From Achatina immaculata (taxonomy: Eukaryota; Mollusca; Gastropoda; Stylommatophora; Achatinidae), in NCBI GenBank assembly GCA_009760885.1, contig CM019719.1, positions 28,143,084-28,207,083 on the forward strand: 64,000 nucleotides of DNA, in the 5' to 3' direction. The notes beneath the pieces were generated by a model. That model did not search any database and was not told the origin of the DNA. It saw only the letters and a list, made by a program, of their open reading frames with translations. This document shows, one piece after another, positions 34,622 to 47,156 of this stretch (positions within the stretch are counted from its first letter, which is position 1; every line of letters starts with the position of its first letter). A program made the position numbers and the translations under genes.

Positions 34622-36989
34622 TCCTAATTTACTGGGCTAAAATAATACTACAATATAACTTACAAGGCACTATGTTACACTGATTCGTTGGTGTATGGAC
34701 TGATTCACTGGTTAGTTGACAAATATTTGATTGGTTGCTGGGTGGGTTAGCTGACTGGTTTTACTGTTGTGCTATTGGTTGACTGGATGACTGGTCGGTA
34801 GTTTGGTTGGCTTGCTGGTTGGGTGAATGGCTGGTTTTGGATGATTTTATTATGGCCGCGAGATACACGTTTTGGCTGAACGTGGCTGTCCTGAAAATCC
34901 TGAAAACGGGCTTCAAATCAGTCTGGAAATTCTCTTTCATGGGTCTCTCCTTTCCAGTAATGGGTCTAGGAAGCAGGATCCACTATCTCCAAGATCATTT
35001 CAGTCTTCATACTTTTGTCCGCGTGGAAGAAATTCAGCATCTGCATCTGTGGGATAATGTCTGGCAAGCTCTGATTTGATTACTTCTGTAATCCCTTCCA
35101 CACTGTCGCCTGTTATACCTGAAAAAGTGCCACAGGCGGAGAAATCAGCGTCCATGAATACATCTGTTTTCAACAAACAGACAAAAGAATACAAAACCGA
35201 ATGAAAACTGGAGAAGTAATTGAACTTTTTTTGCGTTGCGCAAAGCCGTTATCTTCGGCAAAAATCGATAAAAATTAGAGTCTGTTGTTTTGTTCAGAGA
35301 ATAGACATATTTTTTTAGTGGTTTGTCGCGAATTTTCCAAATCAGTTGCGAGTTAATATATGTACAGTTATTCTCTCATTTCCTTCTTCTTCAACTCTTA
35401 CATCTTTTTCCTCGTCCTCACGGAAAAAAGTAAACAGATTTCTAAAATATTGCATCAAAAGGCGGTTACGGGGGGGGGGGGGGGGAGAGAGAAGTGTGTT
35501 AAGGCCCCTGCTTTAGACTAAAAAAGTCGGAACGGGGAACAAATGGCGGAGAACGATGTTCAACAGGGAGCAGCCCGGAGAAGGGAGACGTTTAAAAGAG
35601 AAAGGAAAACATTCAGGGGAAACACCGAGACATTCATGAGGGAGAAATGGCGAGAGAGGTTTGTGAAAACCTTCCCCCCTGACCTGACAGAGGGTGAGGG
35701 AGGGGGTTACACTTCGCATCAGAAAGAAGATGAAGAACAGAAGAAGAAGAAGAAGAACGAGTAATGTACTCGAGGAATGTAGTAAAGAAACCAGGAACGG
35801 AGATAATCGTTGGCCTGGGGAAGCTGATTCCGCGTGAAGGTAGACAAATAGCTTTACTCAAAGGTAGAGAAAGGAGATGGAAAACACTTCTTTGTAAGGG
35901 TGGGAGATCAGTTCTACGCAAGGAATAAAGAAATGTTTTTAAGAAAAGATAGAAATATAGTTCTGTGCAAGGGCGCAGAATTAGAGCTAAGGTAAGAAGA
36001 TAGTGCTGTGTATAGGTGCAGATATACTTCTACAAGAAGGGTGGAGAACGTTAAAAACCAGGGGGGGGGGGGGGAATACAGTTTAAGTAAGGTTTTGGAT
36101 GTAATTCTCGGTAAATGTAGTAGAACAGCGATGAAGTAATAGCTGGGAATAGTTTAAAGTGTGAGTAGGAAACTATCTCTAATTGAAAATAGAAAAAAAT
36201 ATTCTTCTAGTCGTGAGTATGAAAATAGTTCCGAGAAGGGATAAAATATTTGAAAGAAGGCAAGAAAATAATTTGAAGTAAGGGAATAATTCTGTATAAC
36301 ACGAAGCCCGCCGACTATGTATGACCTTACATTGGGGGAAAAAAAAGGAAAGTCTACTTTTAAGAGGTGCACCAGCTGCGGAAAGTGAATAGCAGAGATG
36401 TTTGGTATGTTAACATTTGTGTCTACATTATGTCGATTCTGAATCCGTTTTCGTAAACCTTTTAAATATTTGACTTTTCATGTCAATAGAAGTCTAGTCC
36501 ATTCCCCCCCCCCCCAAAAAAAAAAGAACAAAAAAACTTGTATTTTCGTTATATGTAAGCCATCCCCTATAACATTGCAGTGTAATAACATGGCTTGTGT
36601 TTTAGTAGTCAGAGCAGATTGTTTCATTACAAGTTTCGATCTGTGTTTTTCAAGCGTGTAAATTCATATATGCACAGCTTGAAGCTCTTTGCGTAGGCTG
36701 CGAAGATTTGTATGGGTACTGATGTCATATATTAATATGTTGCTGGACTATATGTGAGATAGCCAAAATATAACATATAAAAAGTTCTTTCTAAATACGT
36801 AGCTCACCGTATTTCCTGCCATATAAGACGCACCTGTCCCCAGAAAATCAACTCCTCCAGAAAGCATCGTGCGTACAGCACCACGATGTACCCCGATGTA
36901 CCCCGATATATCACGATGTTTAGGTTTGGGTAGGTCCTGGACGGAGGTTGTCATCTCTAAACTAACACCTGAACCTTGTTTAACTTTTT
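33491..36989. other. no supported gene; minor repeats
   Basis: A 24-bp duplication (CACCACACGTGATACTATAT) at 33600-33645; TTGG-rich degenerate repeat 34685-34840; G runs at 35470-35485 and 36061-36074; C then A run at 36487-36513. A GAAGAA-ended stretch at 35543-35763 could be another SINE-like element but has no second copy here. Open frames are unrecognised. Confidence 0.4.
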
Positions 36990-37370
36990 TACTTGCAGTG
37001 TTGGTAGATCTTACATCCCAGTGTTGGTAGATCTTACAACCCAGGGTTGGTAATCTTACAACCCAGTGTTGGTAGTTCTTACATCCCAGTGTTGGTAATC
37101 TTACAACCCAGTGTTGGTAGATCTTACATCCCAGGGTTGATAATCTTACAACCCAGTGTTGGTAGATCTTACATCCCAGTGTTGGTAGATCTTACATACC
37201 AGGGTTGGTAATCTTACAACCCAGTGTTGGTAGATCTTATATACCAGGGTTGGTAATCTTACAACCCAGTGTTGGTAGATCTTACATACCAGGGTTGGTA
37301 ATCTTACAACCCAGTGTTGGTAGATCTTACATACCAGTGTTCGTAGATTTTACAACCCATGTAAATCAGT
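36990..37370. repeat. 22/23-bp minisatellite forming a 45-bp dimer
   Basis: GTTGGTAGATCTTACATACC-type (23 bp) and GTTGGTAATCTTACAACCCA-type (22 bp) units alternate in the right half. The 45-bp dimer keeps a 60-residue frame open (37205-37387), an artefact. Confidence 0.93.
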
Positions 37371-38102
37371 GTTCAGAGCAGCATTAAGCAAAGTATAAAT
37401 ACAATGAAAAGTAGCACATTTCTAACCCTAAGCCATATTTTTAAAAACATTATATAGCATCTTTATGGTTCATCCCGGGATGTTGCCGATGCACGTAGGC
37501 CTGCCATAGCCTAGATCACACATTAACCTTTAAACTGCCGAAGTCACAGTTTCCAAAATAAAAAAAAACAAAACTACCGGGTATTTCACGTACTGGTTGA
37601 ACCACTTTCTGGTTGCGAAGCTTCAAGACTGATAGATGCATGGGTTTGTACTGCTTCGCGGGTACAGCAGTTTGTGAGCTAGTCGATAAACTTCAGGAAA
37701 GTTACCCCACGCCGGTTAGCTATGGGTGCGGATTTATCAATATTTATAAGGTTAGCGCATGTTTTGCTTAAGAAGTTCACTAGGAGAATATCCAATAGCA
37801 CAGAAAATTGGACCAAAATCTTGTTTAGGAAGGGCATTGAAGTTCACGGGAAATGTGAGGTCTTTGGGTGTGTTTGTTGTTGTTGTTTTTTTTTTCAAAT
37901 ATTCCTTGCTAAATTATAATTGCTTCTTATACGTCATTGCGTCTTGTGTGCCAGGATATACGGTAAATCTGGTGGATTTATGTGACGAAAATAAATATCG
38001 CCGCCGTCAGAATCTATCAGCTTTACAAGTGTTTCGTTGGTGGTTCTGCTCTTTACAGACTGACAAATTATTTGCTCAAGGTTATCACGGCCAGCGGGCC
38101 AT
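37371..38102. other. no supported gene
   Basis: Two overlapping frames (37722-37919, 37759-38106) have no recognised domain. Confidence 0.4.
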
Positions 38103-38697
38103 GTAGAAGTGGAGAGGTTTGAATATATTGGGTCACTACTAACTAATAATGGAGATACAGTGAGGGAAATTATAAGGAGGACATCTATCGCTCTTCAGAA
38201 AGTAAAACAACTAAAGAATCTGTGGAGAGGAACAGACAGAACCACAAAAATAAGATTCTTAAGGGCATGCATCTTTCCCATCGCAACATATGCCCGTGAG
38301 ACCTGGACACTTAACAAAACAGCTGAGAAACGCATAAATGCCTTTGAATGTAAATGCTACAGAAGAGTTCTTCAAATATCATGGACACAAAAAAATTCAA
38401 ATATATCCATACTACAAGAACTTAATTTGAAGAAGGCTGGCTAGTAAAGAGAGAAAACTTAAATATTTTGGACATATTAAACGTCATGATAATCTAGAGA
38501 AGACAGTCTTAGAAGGGTACATAATGGGAAAAAGAAAGAGAGGAAGACCAAGGCGAAGATGGGTGCAAGACATCGTTGATGATCTGCAAATGGATGCATC
38601 AGCAGCTGGCCACCTTGCTCACAACCGAGAGGCCTACAGGAGTGCTGTTAGGGAGCCAATGTTCCGCAAGGGACATGCAAATGAATGAATGAACTCT
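38103..38697 (+). pseudogene. LINE reverse transcriptase C-terminal fragment B, AATG tail
   Basis: The longest copy of this subfamily here. It opens with VERFEYIGSLLTNNGDTVRE, the usual region just past the reverse transcriptase thumb. RTTKIRFLRACIFPIATYAR, ETWTLNKTAEKRINAFECKC and YRRVLQISWTQK follow. After a small deletion near 38430 (the GWLVKRIKE segment) the remaining frame gives KLKYFGHIKRHDNLEKTVLE and GRPRRRWVQDIVDD. It ends in AATGAATGAATG. It is 5'-truncated and lacks catalytic residues, so not functional. Confidence 0.87.
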
Positions 38698-40609
38698 TTA
38701 CAGTGAACAGAGCTTGCAGGCTCCGACAATGTCGCTTTACCGTGAGTGAGAGTGGTGAAAACTAGGGAGATGTGTTGTCACTGTCGCCTATACTAAATAA
38801 AACATCATCGTCACTATTATAATCATCATGTATTATAGTAATCATTAGTACCATTATAATCATCAGCATGATCATAATAATTAACACCAGGATAATCGTC
38901 AGTATAATCACATTAATCGATATGACGATAATTGTGGACATTATCATAACCATCAACATCATCATCATAATTAGCAACACTGAACGAAGGAGTCAGAGCA
39001 CCTTTTCTCTGACAGCATTTGGAACAAAGCATATTTTACAAAAAATTCCTCCAAGGTCATATGAAGGGAATATAAATCTAATACTCCCGGACGAAACACT
39101 GCTTTCTTTCGTCCATCCCTCTTCCCCTACATAAAGGATGAAATCTGAGAATCGTGGAGGAGGGAAACAACAAGGAGAGGAAGGACTGAAAGCATGTTCA
39201 CTTAGAAGATGGTTTTTTTTTCATGACATAGATCTATCAGACTGGGCAGTGAAATAGCTTTGGATTGGGTTTTGGGTTGGGGGGTTTGTTAGAGGTAGCT
39301 CCCAGAGCAAGGTGCTTCCATGGCGCGGATATACCTGAGTTGCACATGGCGGGTTTCTGTCACTGCAGTGTTTAGATGAGCAGCGTGTGCCAGACGCCGG
39401 AAACTCGGCCCGCCTAACGCCAGATGAAGCTAACTGTGTGCTCCAGATTGCTGCACGGGCCGTTTGATGGTCGCATTCCAGCGCTTATTTCTGCATTTAA
39501 ACGCCCTACCTTTTCTTATTCTCCTCGAATGTTTGGACTTTACACTTAAATCAGAATATTTTTTTTAAAATCATCAATCTTTTCAGATTGTGTTCTCTGC
39601 GCAGCGTCCCCCCCCCCCCCCCCCCCCGGTTCTCATATCAGCTCTTGCTTTCCTTCTTCCATTTTGTTTGACATTGATTTCCCCTACTCTGCCCCCCTCC
39701 CGCAACCCCCCCCCCCCGGCCTCTCTACCCTCCTTCCACTCCCAGCCCGAGGTAACTTCCTGTGTGGGGAGGAAAGCATGCACATCATTGCCTTACATTG
39801 AAGTTTGTGTTTACTGTTCTGGGATTTTATTTCTGGATTATCTGCACCTGGTTAGGGACGAGAAAGAGATAAACGCTGGAGGGTTTACAGTATTTAATGA
39901 CAACCGTTACCACTTATCGTCGACGTCGTCGTTCACCGCTGGCATCATCACCGTCACGGCCGTCCTTCATCTTTGGTCTCATTGACTGTTGTTATCATCA
40001 CCATCTTTGGCGTCGTTACTGCATTTAACCTTCTGCTGCATTGAAAGTTTGCTATTAATGTAATCAGTATCATCCTCTTTAACGCCACTGCTGTCATCAT
40101 CATCATCATCATCGTCGTCGTCGTCGTCGTTAGTAACCTCATCATAATTTTTACTGATGCCATCTCCAACATGCTTCTCACTGACATCATCATCCTAATT
40201 CTCCCTGGCTTCATCAAAATCACAGCCGTCATGGGATGATATTAATTTCCCTTGCAATCATAATTCAAGCTCTGTGATATTCGTATTATCATAGCTATTG
40301 CTCCCACCTGTTGTATTATTGAATTATTATTGACTTAATAGGCCAGTGACCTGGAAAACCGTCATGTCATCTTGCTATTAAGCGACTAATCTTTATCCAG
40401 CAATCCAACGATGAGGGAAAGAAGAAACTTTTGTTAAGAATCTATAAGGCCAACGGCCAATCCCTACGAAAGACGGAGGTCGGGGTCAGGGGAGAGGGGT
40501 TGTGAAGTGGGTGGTTGAGGAAAGGGTTGAAAGGTCAAACCGTTGTATCGCTTAGGGGGCCCTGGAGGTTATTCCTATTTTAAAAGTGGCCCCCCAGGGG
40601 CCCCACAAC
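38698..40609. other. spacer with ATC-rich and CAT/GTC tracts, no supported gene
   Basis: 38790-38975 is a degenerate ATCAT/ATAAT stretch. C runs occur at 39609-39627 and near 39705-39718. 40097-40130 reads (CAT)n then (GTC)n. Met/Ile-rich frames across these are composition artefacts. Confidence 0.45.
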
Positions 40610-40978
40610 ACTGTCAGATTTGGTAATCAGCAACTGGCAGCTGACTTGCTGACGTCAGGGTTGGTGAATCATAGCTGACTAAAACCCTGTTCTACCCCTC
40701 TCTTTTGGTACCCCCCCCCCCCGTAACACGTGACGTTATTCTGGCTAACGGGGCCAGTGATCGCCATAGTCTCCATGGTCGTGTAGTCTGCTAAAAAGAA
40801 AAGTCATGCACGCTCCCTGCTTTTTTAGCTTCACTCAGAGATTGAAAAAAAAAAAAAACAGCTGCAATGACCAGCTCAAAAACCGACACCATGGTGTGCT
40901 TCAACATCTCCGCTGCATCGGCTGCACAGAATATCAGCTTGCAGTTCCAAAGAGATTGAAGAAAAAGAAGAAGAAGTG
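40610..40978 (+). repeat. SINE-like repeat S1, copy 3 (full, with GAA tail)
   Basis: Reverse complement of copy 2 throughout: TAGTCTGCTAAAAAG, CCATAGTCTCCATGGTCGTG, TGTGCTTCAACATCTCCGCT and GCATCGGCTGCACAGAATAT all have counterparts. It ends in AGATTGAAGAAAAAGAAGAAG, a GAA-rich tail, which sets the sense strand. Length about 370 bp. It keeps the 34-bp spaced TCAGCT pair (minus-strand reading, 40638-40680). Confidence 0.85.
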
Positions 40979-41059
40979 TTTGCCCTGAGGGTTGTGGATT
41001 AAAACAGATAAGTCAGAGAAGAGATGGGGTTATACGAGGTCACAAAGTTTCTCTTGAAG

Positions 41060-41722
41060 GCCCTACCAGCAACAACAGCAGCTAAAAAAAAACAACAAGA
41101 ATAGCAACAAGAACAGCAAGAATAGCAACAGCAGCAGCAGCAGCAAATAACAACAAGAACAACAATAAAAGCAACAACAACAACACCAACAAAAGCAATA
41201 ACAACAAGAATAGCAACAACAGCAACAAAAACAACTAGAATAACAACAAAAACAACAACACAAACAACAACAGGAACAACAACAGCAACAAAAACAGCAA
41301 GAATAATAAGAATAGCCACAAAAACAGCAACATCAAAAGCAACAACAACAAGAACAACAAGAATAGCAGCAACAAAAATAACAAGAATAATAAGAATAGC
41401 CACAACAACAGCAACATCAAAAGCAACAACAACAAGAACAACAAGAATAGCAACAACAGCAACAAAAACAACTAGAATAGCAACAAAAACAACAACAAAA
41501 ACAACAACACAAACAACAACAGGAACCATAACAGCAACAAAAACAGCAAGAATAATAAGAATAGCCACAACAACAGCAACATCAAAAGCAACAACAACAA
41601 GAACAACAAGAATAGCAGCAATAACAACAGCAACAAAAACAACAAGAATAATAAGAATAGCCAAAACAACAGCAGCAACAACAGCAACAACAACAAAGAC
41701 AACAACAGCAACAAGGGTTTCC
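41060..41722. repeat. CAA-type triplet array with 249-bp internal duplication
   Basis: Degenerate CAA, AGC, AAT and GAA triplets. CACAAACAACAACAGGAAC recurs 249 bp apart (ending near 41277 and 41526), and flanking triplet order also repeats. The 336-residue minus-strand frame (42009-40999), rich in Val/Ala/Ile/Leu, is a product of the triplet period. Confidence 0.93.
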
Positions 41723-42292
41723 CTATGTCTTCCATGAAATGTCCAGTTACTTATTGGCTTTGACAATCTCTGTAATGATAAACAGCAAATAACTGGTCTC
41801 GTTTCTGCTTGTAATAAATTTATTACTTTGTGCACCATTACCTTTCCTTCCCCAACTCCAGAATAAGCCGAGTACCCATTTCTACAGCCGGGTGGCTGGT
41901 GTGCTGACAGGTCAACGAAAATATGGGCACTAACACCATATCCCTTTGTGCCTCTAAGGCATAACAGGATTACCTTTGCCCTTTTTTTTTTAAACTTACC
42001 ATTACACATTCTGTGTTCTTTGTCGCAGATTTCTTAGACAAACCAGTTATGACATTTTAATCCTGTGTCAAGAATTTCTATGACCATTAGACGTGATTAA
42101 TTCTGAAGCCACGAGGAGTCCTTAATTAAATCCAGGTGAGCAAACAGATGTGTTGAGGTTTGCCTTGGGGTTTATTTCTATCGCTGTTCTAAAAAAAGTT
42201 CTTGCTGCAGTCGGAACATGCAGCAGATGATAAACTGAATCAGTTAAACAGTTTTAAGGTGGTGATGTCAGTAAACTGGAGCTTTGCAGTTC
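41723..42292. other. spacer with dispersed repeat S5, copy 2
   Basis: 41868-41905 (GAGTACCCATTTCTACAGCC, GGGTGGCTGGTGTGC) matches 12898-12935. The rest has no recognised signal. Confidence 0.5.
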
Positions 42293-42905
42293 TTCTTCTT
42301 CTTCTTCTTCCGACTCCCTAGAAACGCACACTGGATCCTTTTGCAGCCGATGCGATGAAAATGTTGATGATGCACAGCATAGTGTCGGACTAGGAGCGGG
42401 TTATGGCGGCTATTATTATTTCTTTTCAGTGTGGGGTTATAGCTAGAATGGGGAAGGTGTGCACTACTTCTTTAGCAGACTCTCTTATCCCGTTTTCTTA
42501 TTACTCTCTTATCCCGTTTTCTTATTACTCTCTATCCCGTTTTCTTATTACTCTTTACAAAGTTTTTATTACTCTCTATCCTGTTTTATTATTACTCTCT
42601 ACAAAGTTTTTATTACTATTTATCCCGTTTTCTTATTACTCTCTACAAAGTTTTTATTACTATTTATCCCGTTTTCTTATTACTCTTTACAAAGTTTTTA
42701 TTACTATTTATCCCGTTTTCTTATTACTCTCTACAAAGTTTTTATTACTATTTATCCTGTTTTCTTATTACTCTCTATCTCGTTTTCTTATTACTTTCTA
42801 TCCCGTTTTCTTATTACTCTCTACAAAGTTTTTATTACTATTTATCCCGTTTTCTTATTACTTTCTATCCCGTTTTCTTATTACTCTCTACAACGTTTTC
42901 TAAAC
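42293..42905 (-). repeat. SINE-like repeat S1, copy 4, with minisatellite insert
   Basis: CTTCTTCTTCTTCTTCTTCC at 42293-42312 is the complement of the GAA tail. TTTTGCAGCCGATGCGATGA, GATGCACAGCATAGTGTCGG, GGAGCGGGTTATGGCGGCTA and CTTCTTTAGCAGACTC follow, as in copies 1 and 2. Immediately after GCAGACTC the sequence becomes an array (42483-42900) of TATCCCGTTTTCTTATTACT and CTCTACAAAGTTTTTATTAC units, about 21-22 bp each and often paired. Frames of 166 and 162 residues across it are artefacts. Confidence 0.85.
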
Positions 42906-43026
42906 TATGGAATAGCTAAGGTACACACAAGAACAATAACTGGTTGAAACCATCAGGAGAAGACAATTAAACGTTTTGATCACTTCATGAAAAGAAGTGG
43001 AAGTTATAGAACCTGATAGTCACTAA

Positions 43027-43074
<48 letters not shown>

Positions 43075-43734
43075 GCAGACAGAGAGACAGAGAAAGAAAG
43101 AGAGACAGACAGAGAGAAGGTGGGATGAGAAAGGTGTTGGGGAAATAGCTTCTCTGAAATGAATGCCTCCAGCCGTCCTGGATTGTTAAGTAGACAAGTT
43201 GTTTATCTATATTTTAATTTGTCTGTAGCTATGTTTCTTGTATCGACTTGACTCTGTTTCTTGTATCGACTTGACTCTGTTTCTTGTATCGACTTGACTC
43301 TGTTTCTTGTATCGACTTGACATTTTGTTTTAGCTTACTCAGCGCCGGCCGATTCCGGTCCTGATATATCACGTGACGACACAGTTTCTTGGAGTAGTAG
43401 TTGCTGTACATGAATTGCTTCCTGTTATCTGTTCGAACACTCAGGGATAGCTAGTTTCTCCCTCGAGTCTATTTACCAGAAGCTGGGATTCTAAATATAT
43501 GCCCATGCAGACATTGTGCTTCTCTGAGCTGTACAATATCTGTAGATCCTGAGTTTTTCTATGTCTGTATGTCTTGAGTTTCTTCTGCATCCGTAAATCT
43601 TGAGTTTTTCCACAGCTGTAGATCCTGAGTTTTTTTCATATCTGTAGGTCCTTATTTTTTTCTTCTAAATATGTATCTCGTGACTTTTAGACATATTTGT
43701 ATATACTGTGTTTTTTTTCTTCATATTTCCAGAT
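42906..43734. repeat. spacer with GA run and 23-bp repeat
   Basis: A GA run lies at 43030-43070. GTTTCTTGTATCGACTTGAC plus TCT is repeated four times at 43226-43322. 43500-43730 has diverged ATCTGTAGATC..GAGTTTTT units leading into the next array. Confidence 0.85.
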
Positions 43735-44265
43735 ATGGTAATTTTCCCCCATATCTGTAGATCTTAACTGTTTCCATATCTGTACATACCGAATTTTCCC
43801 CCATATCTGTAGATCTTAACTGTTTCCATATCTGTACATACCGAATTTTCCCCCATATCTGTAGATCTTAACTGTTTCCATATCTGTACATACCGAATTT
43901 TCCCCCATATCTGTAGATCTTAGCTGTTTCCATATCTGTACATACCGAATTTTCCCCCATATCTGTAGATCTTAACTGTTTCCATATCTGTACATATTGA
44001 TTTTGTTCCCATATCTGTAGATCTTAACTGTTTCCATATCTGTACATACCGAATTTTCCCCCATATCTGTAGATCTTAACTGTTTCCATATCTGTACATA
44101 TTGATTTTGTCCCCATATCTGTAGATCTTAACTGTTTCCATATCTGTACATACCGAATTTTCCCCCCATATCTGTAGATCTTAACTGTTTCCATATCTGT
44201 ACATACCGAATTTTCCCCCCATATCTGTAGATCTTAACTGTTTCCATATCTGTATGTACTGAGTT
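43735..44265. repeat. 52-bp minisatellite, about 10 copies
   Basis: Unit is ATATCTGTAGATCTTAACTG, TTTCCATATCTGTACATACC, GAATTTTCCCCC. Each unit holds two CCATATCTGTA half-units of about 26 bp. Two copies have ATTGATTTTG instead of CCGAATTTTC. Confidence 0.96.
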
Positions 44266-45689
44266 CTTCCACACCTGTAGGATTTGATTTTTTTCAATAC
44301 TTTTAGCTTGAAAACTTCTTTATCTGTAGGACTGTGGGAAAACTGTTTTAACATGCAGAAGCTGATAGATCTTTGAAAACTTTTGAGATACCTGGCTCAG
44401 ATCTATGTACACTCCCCTCTATATTTTGACACAGCGCGCCGTGAAAAACGAAGAGCTGTTAAAGATCATTCATCTCTTCACAGAATCTGTCAAGCTTATA
44501 ACATTCATCTGAATAACATCACATTTTTCTGATGTCTCTTTTCCACTGTCACGCGTTTGGTTGCTTGTTTTTAGTACTGAAACGTTTAAGATTTGACGTT
44601 TTCAAAATAGAAAGTTAACTAACAAGTTGTGACATTCATGTCTGTGCAATCGAAGAGGTTGCTTGAATTACCACATTCTTTTCAAACCTTTGCTCAGATT
44701 ATGTGCGTGTGTACATTTTTTGTAGGTTGCTCTGAACATTAAATCCCTGACTTTTTTAAAAAAATGTATTCCTCCTTCTTTCTTTAAATTCTTCTTTCCC
44801 TGCTCCTCTGCATTCGTGAAACGCCACTCCTTCCCGTACCTGGCCTCTATGCATGAAACACCGCTCACCCCAAACTTGGCCCCCTTATGTGAAACACCTC
44901 TTCATCCATTCCTGCACGTGATATTAATTACATGGCATATCGTTCCTTGCAAGACGATAGCCCCCAAAATCTTCTTCAGACTTTTTTTTAAAAATTAAAG
45001 TTATTGGCAGAGAATGGATATGGCATCTTTTTTTCGCGTGTATGTTGTCCTTTAAATGTGAAATAATCTTCATACTCACATATAACTAAATGGATATGGC
45101 ATCTTTTTTTCGCGTATATGTTGTCCTTTAAATGTTGTGAAATAATCTTCATACTCACATATAACTAAATGATCACTCGTCGACTCTTAAGTAAACTTTT
45201 GCCGCAAAGAACACGCAGTTTTTGCATTCAAGCTTACGTTCACGCTAAAGCCTATACTATAGCCTTTATGTACACGGTTTAGTTTCTGATATCATAGTTT
45301 TCTGTGTTTGTCTGTCAGGATGTAGGATCCGCTGGTTCAGAGAATAAGATTAAGATTTACGTTGGTAAATATTAAACGTCACAAAGGGCTCACAAGGTAG
45401 TTCGTCAATTTTTCCTGTTTTCGGCGAGCTTTTCAACCTCATCAAGGGATTTTATGCCTGTTAATTTTGCCTCTCTTAACAATTTCCTCTTTAGAGTTTC
45501 ACGTGGTCAGCCTTTTTTTTTTTTCTTCAGCCTGTTTTGGGATTCTCTGGTTGTTTCTTCTCATCACGTGACCGACATATGTCCATCTACTTTTTCTGAT
45601 GACCCATGAGAGAGGTTGTTGTTCACTCATCTGCCTTATCTCTGCGTTGTTCTTGAATTCGTTCCCATTTATGGCTTTCCACTTTATAA
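44266..45689. repeat. spacer with a 77-bp tandem duplication
   Basis: ATGGATATGGCATCTTTTTT starts at 45013 and again at 45090, with nearly identical following sequence to 45172. The rest shows no recognised gene. Confidence 0.85.
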
Positions 45690-46000
45690 CTAATTAGAAT
45701 AAAATTCATACTGCTGTTTCTTAACTATTTAGAATAAAACTCGTATTACTGTTTCTTAACTAATTTGAATAAAATTCATATTGGTGTTTCTTAACTAATT
45801 GGAATAAAATTCATATTGGTGTTTCTTAACTAATTGGAATAAAATTCATATTAATGTTTCTGAACTAATTAGAATAAAATTCATATTAGTGTTTCTTAAC
45901 TAATTAGAATAAAATTCAAATTACCGTTAACTAATTAGAATGAAATTCATATCACTATTTCTTAACTAACTTGAATAAAATTCTTATCACTGTATCTTAA
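45690..46000. repeat. minisatellite of about 35 bp, about 9 copies
   Basis: Units of AACTAATTAGAATAAAATTC then ATATTAGTGTTTCTT with moderate divergence. Confidence 0.93.
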
Positions 46001-46679
46001 CTTGTCATTCTTCCGCTCGGTAGAGCTTAGTTTTTTTAATGGTATTTATTAGCCGTAAGTACCGTACTGTAGGTTACATGTGTGTGCTCCTATTGTGTAC
46101 TGTATTGTACTGACAATATACAAATTGTTCGTGGACGCTTTAGACTTTATCAAACATTGTCATGTACGTTTCCTTTGCAAAATGTCACAAAGATTATAAC
46201 TGTAATCTTTATCAATAGGGTTATACGGAAGTCCATCTCTCCGTCATATATATATATATATGATCCTCAGAAAGGACGGATAGAAATGATTAAACAGTGG
46301 ATATTAGAAAGGACGGATAGAAATCATTAAACAGTGGATATTTTAACTATTAAATTAAAGACATCACCAGAATGCCACTATCAGAAACAAATGTAGAACT
46401 ATTGCTTGCAGCAGTATGTTCTAGCTGTCGGTGCACAAGGAAAACGATATGGCGGCAGTCATAAGAACAGTAAATAAACGTTTGTGTGTGTTGGTTACTG
46501 TGAGGGTAACGCTGTTTATTTCACTTACAGGATGTAAAATTTGTTATCGGTAATCCAGTCACTGTTGGGAATTAACTGCTCGTTGTGTTTTAACCCAGGT
46601 GGGATACATTCTGCCGGCACCGGCCAGACTGAAGCAAATCCTCGTAGAACATGGCAACACGGTATAAGGCCAGGTTTAA
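46001..46679. other. no supported gene; 37-bp duplication
   Basis: AGAAAGGACGGATAGAAAT..TTAAACAGTGGATATT is duplicated at 46268-46341. A short TA run lies at about 46245-46260. Confidence 0.5.
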
Positions 46680-46958
46680 GTTGATAGCGCGCTGTTCTCT
46701 CCTGGTCAGCCTTGATAGCGCGCTGTTCTCTCCTGGTCAGGCTTGATAGCGCGCTGTTCTCTCCTGGTCAGACTTGATAGCGCGCTGTTCTCTCCTGGTC
46801 AGCCTTGATAGCGCGCTGTTCTCTCCTGGTCAGGCTTGATAGCGCGCTGTTCTCTCCTGGTCAGCCTTGATAGCGCGCTGTTCTCTCCTGGTCAGACTTG
46901 ATAGCGCGCTGTTCTCTCCTGGTCAGACTTGATAGCGCGCTGTTCTCTCCTGGTCAGG
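46680..46958. repeat. 31-bp minisatellite, 9 copies, with tRNA-like content
   Basis: Unit is TTGATAGCGCGCTGTTCTCT then CCTGGTCAGGC. Copies are almost perfect; only the base before the join varies (CAGCC, CAGGC, CAGAC). GATAGCGCGCTGTTCTC resembles the D-arm to anticodon part of tRNA-derived SINE heads, and GGGATTCGAGTCCGG directly after the last copy (46981-46995) resembles a T-arm/B-box. Confidence 0.95.
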
Positions 46959-47156
46959 CAGTTGCTTGTCTTACTGGAGTTCGGGATTCGAGTCCGGTCA
47001 TTAAAAAAATTTTGTTGTCTCTCACGTCTAAAATGTTTTGTCTGTCCCCCCCCCCCCCCCCAGCTAATCCTTAAACATTTTTCTCGAACAACTAAAAGTA
47101 CATCATCATCATCATCATGTGCCGGCTTCGGTAGGAAAGTTCGCGGTAATGAATCT

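Noticed and set aside
40999..42009. 336-residue minus-strand frame rich in Val, Ala, Ile and Leu, looking like a membrane protein
   Set aside because: It follows a degenerate CAA-type triplet array, and hydrophobicity comes from the GTT/GCT complement. Other frames give Leu or Cys runs.
43735..44265. Repeat-spacer look of the 52-bp array
   Set aside because: Both halves of each unit repeat, so there are no unique spacers. No cas-like genes are present.
46959..46995. Possible tRNA gene at the end of the 31-bp array
   Set aside because: A B-box-like motif is present, but acceptor and T-stem pairing cannot be formed convincingly. Kept only as a tRNA-like finding.
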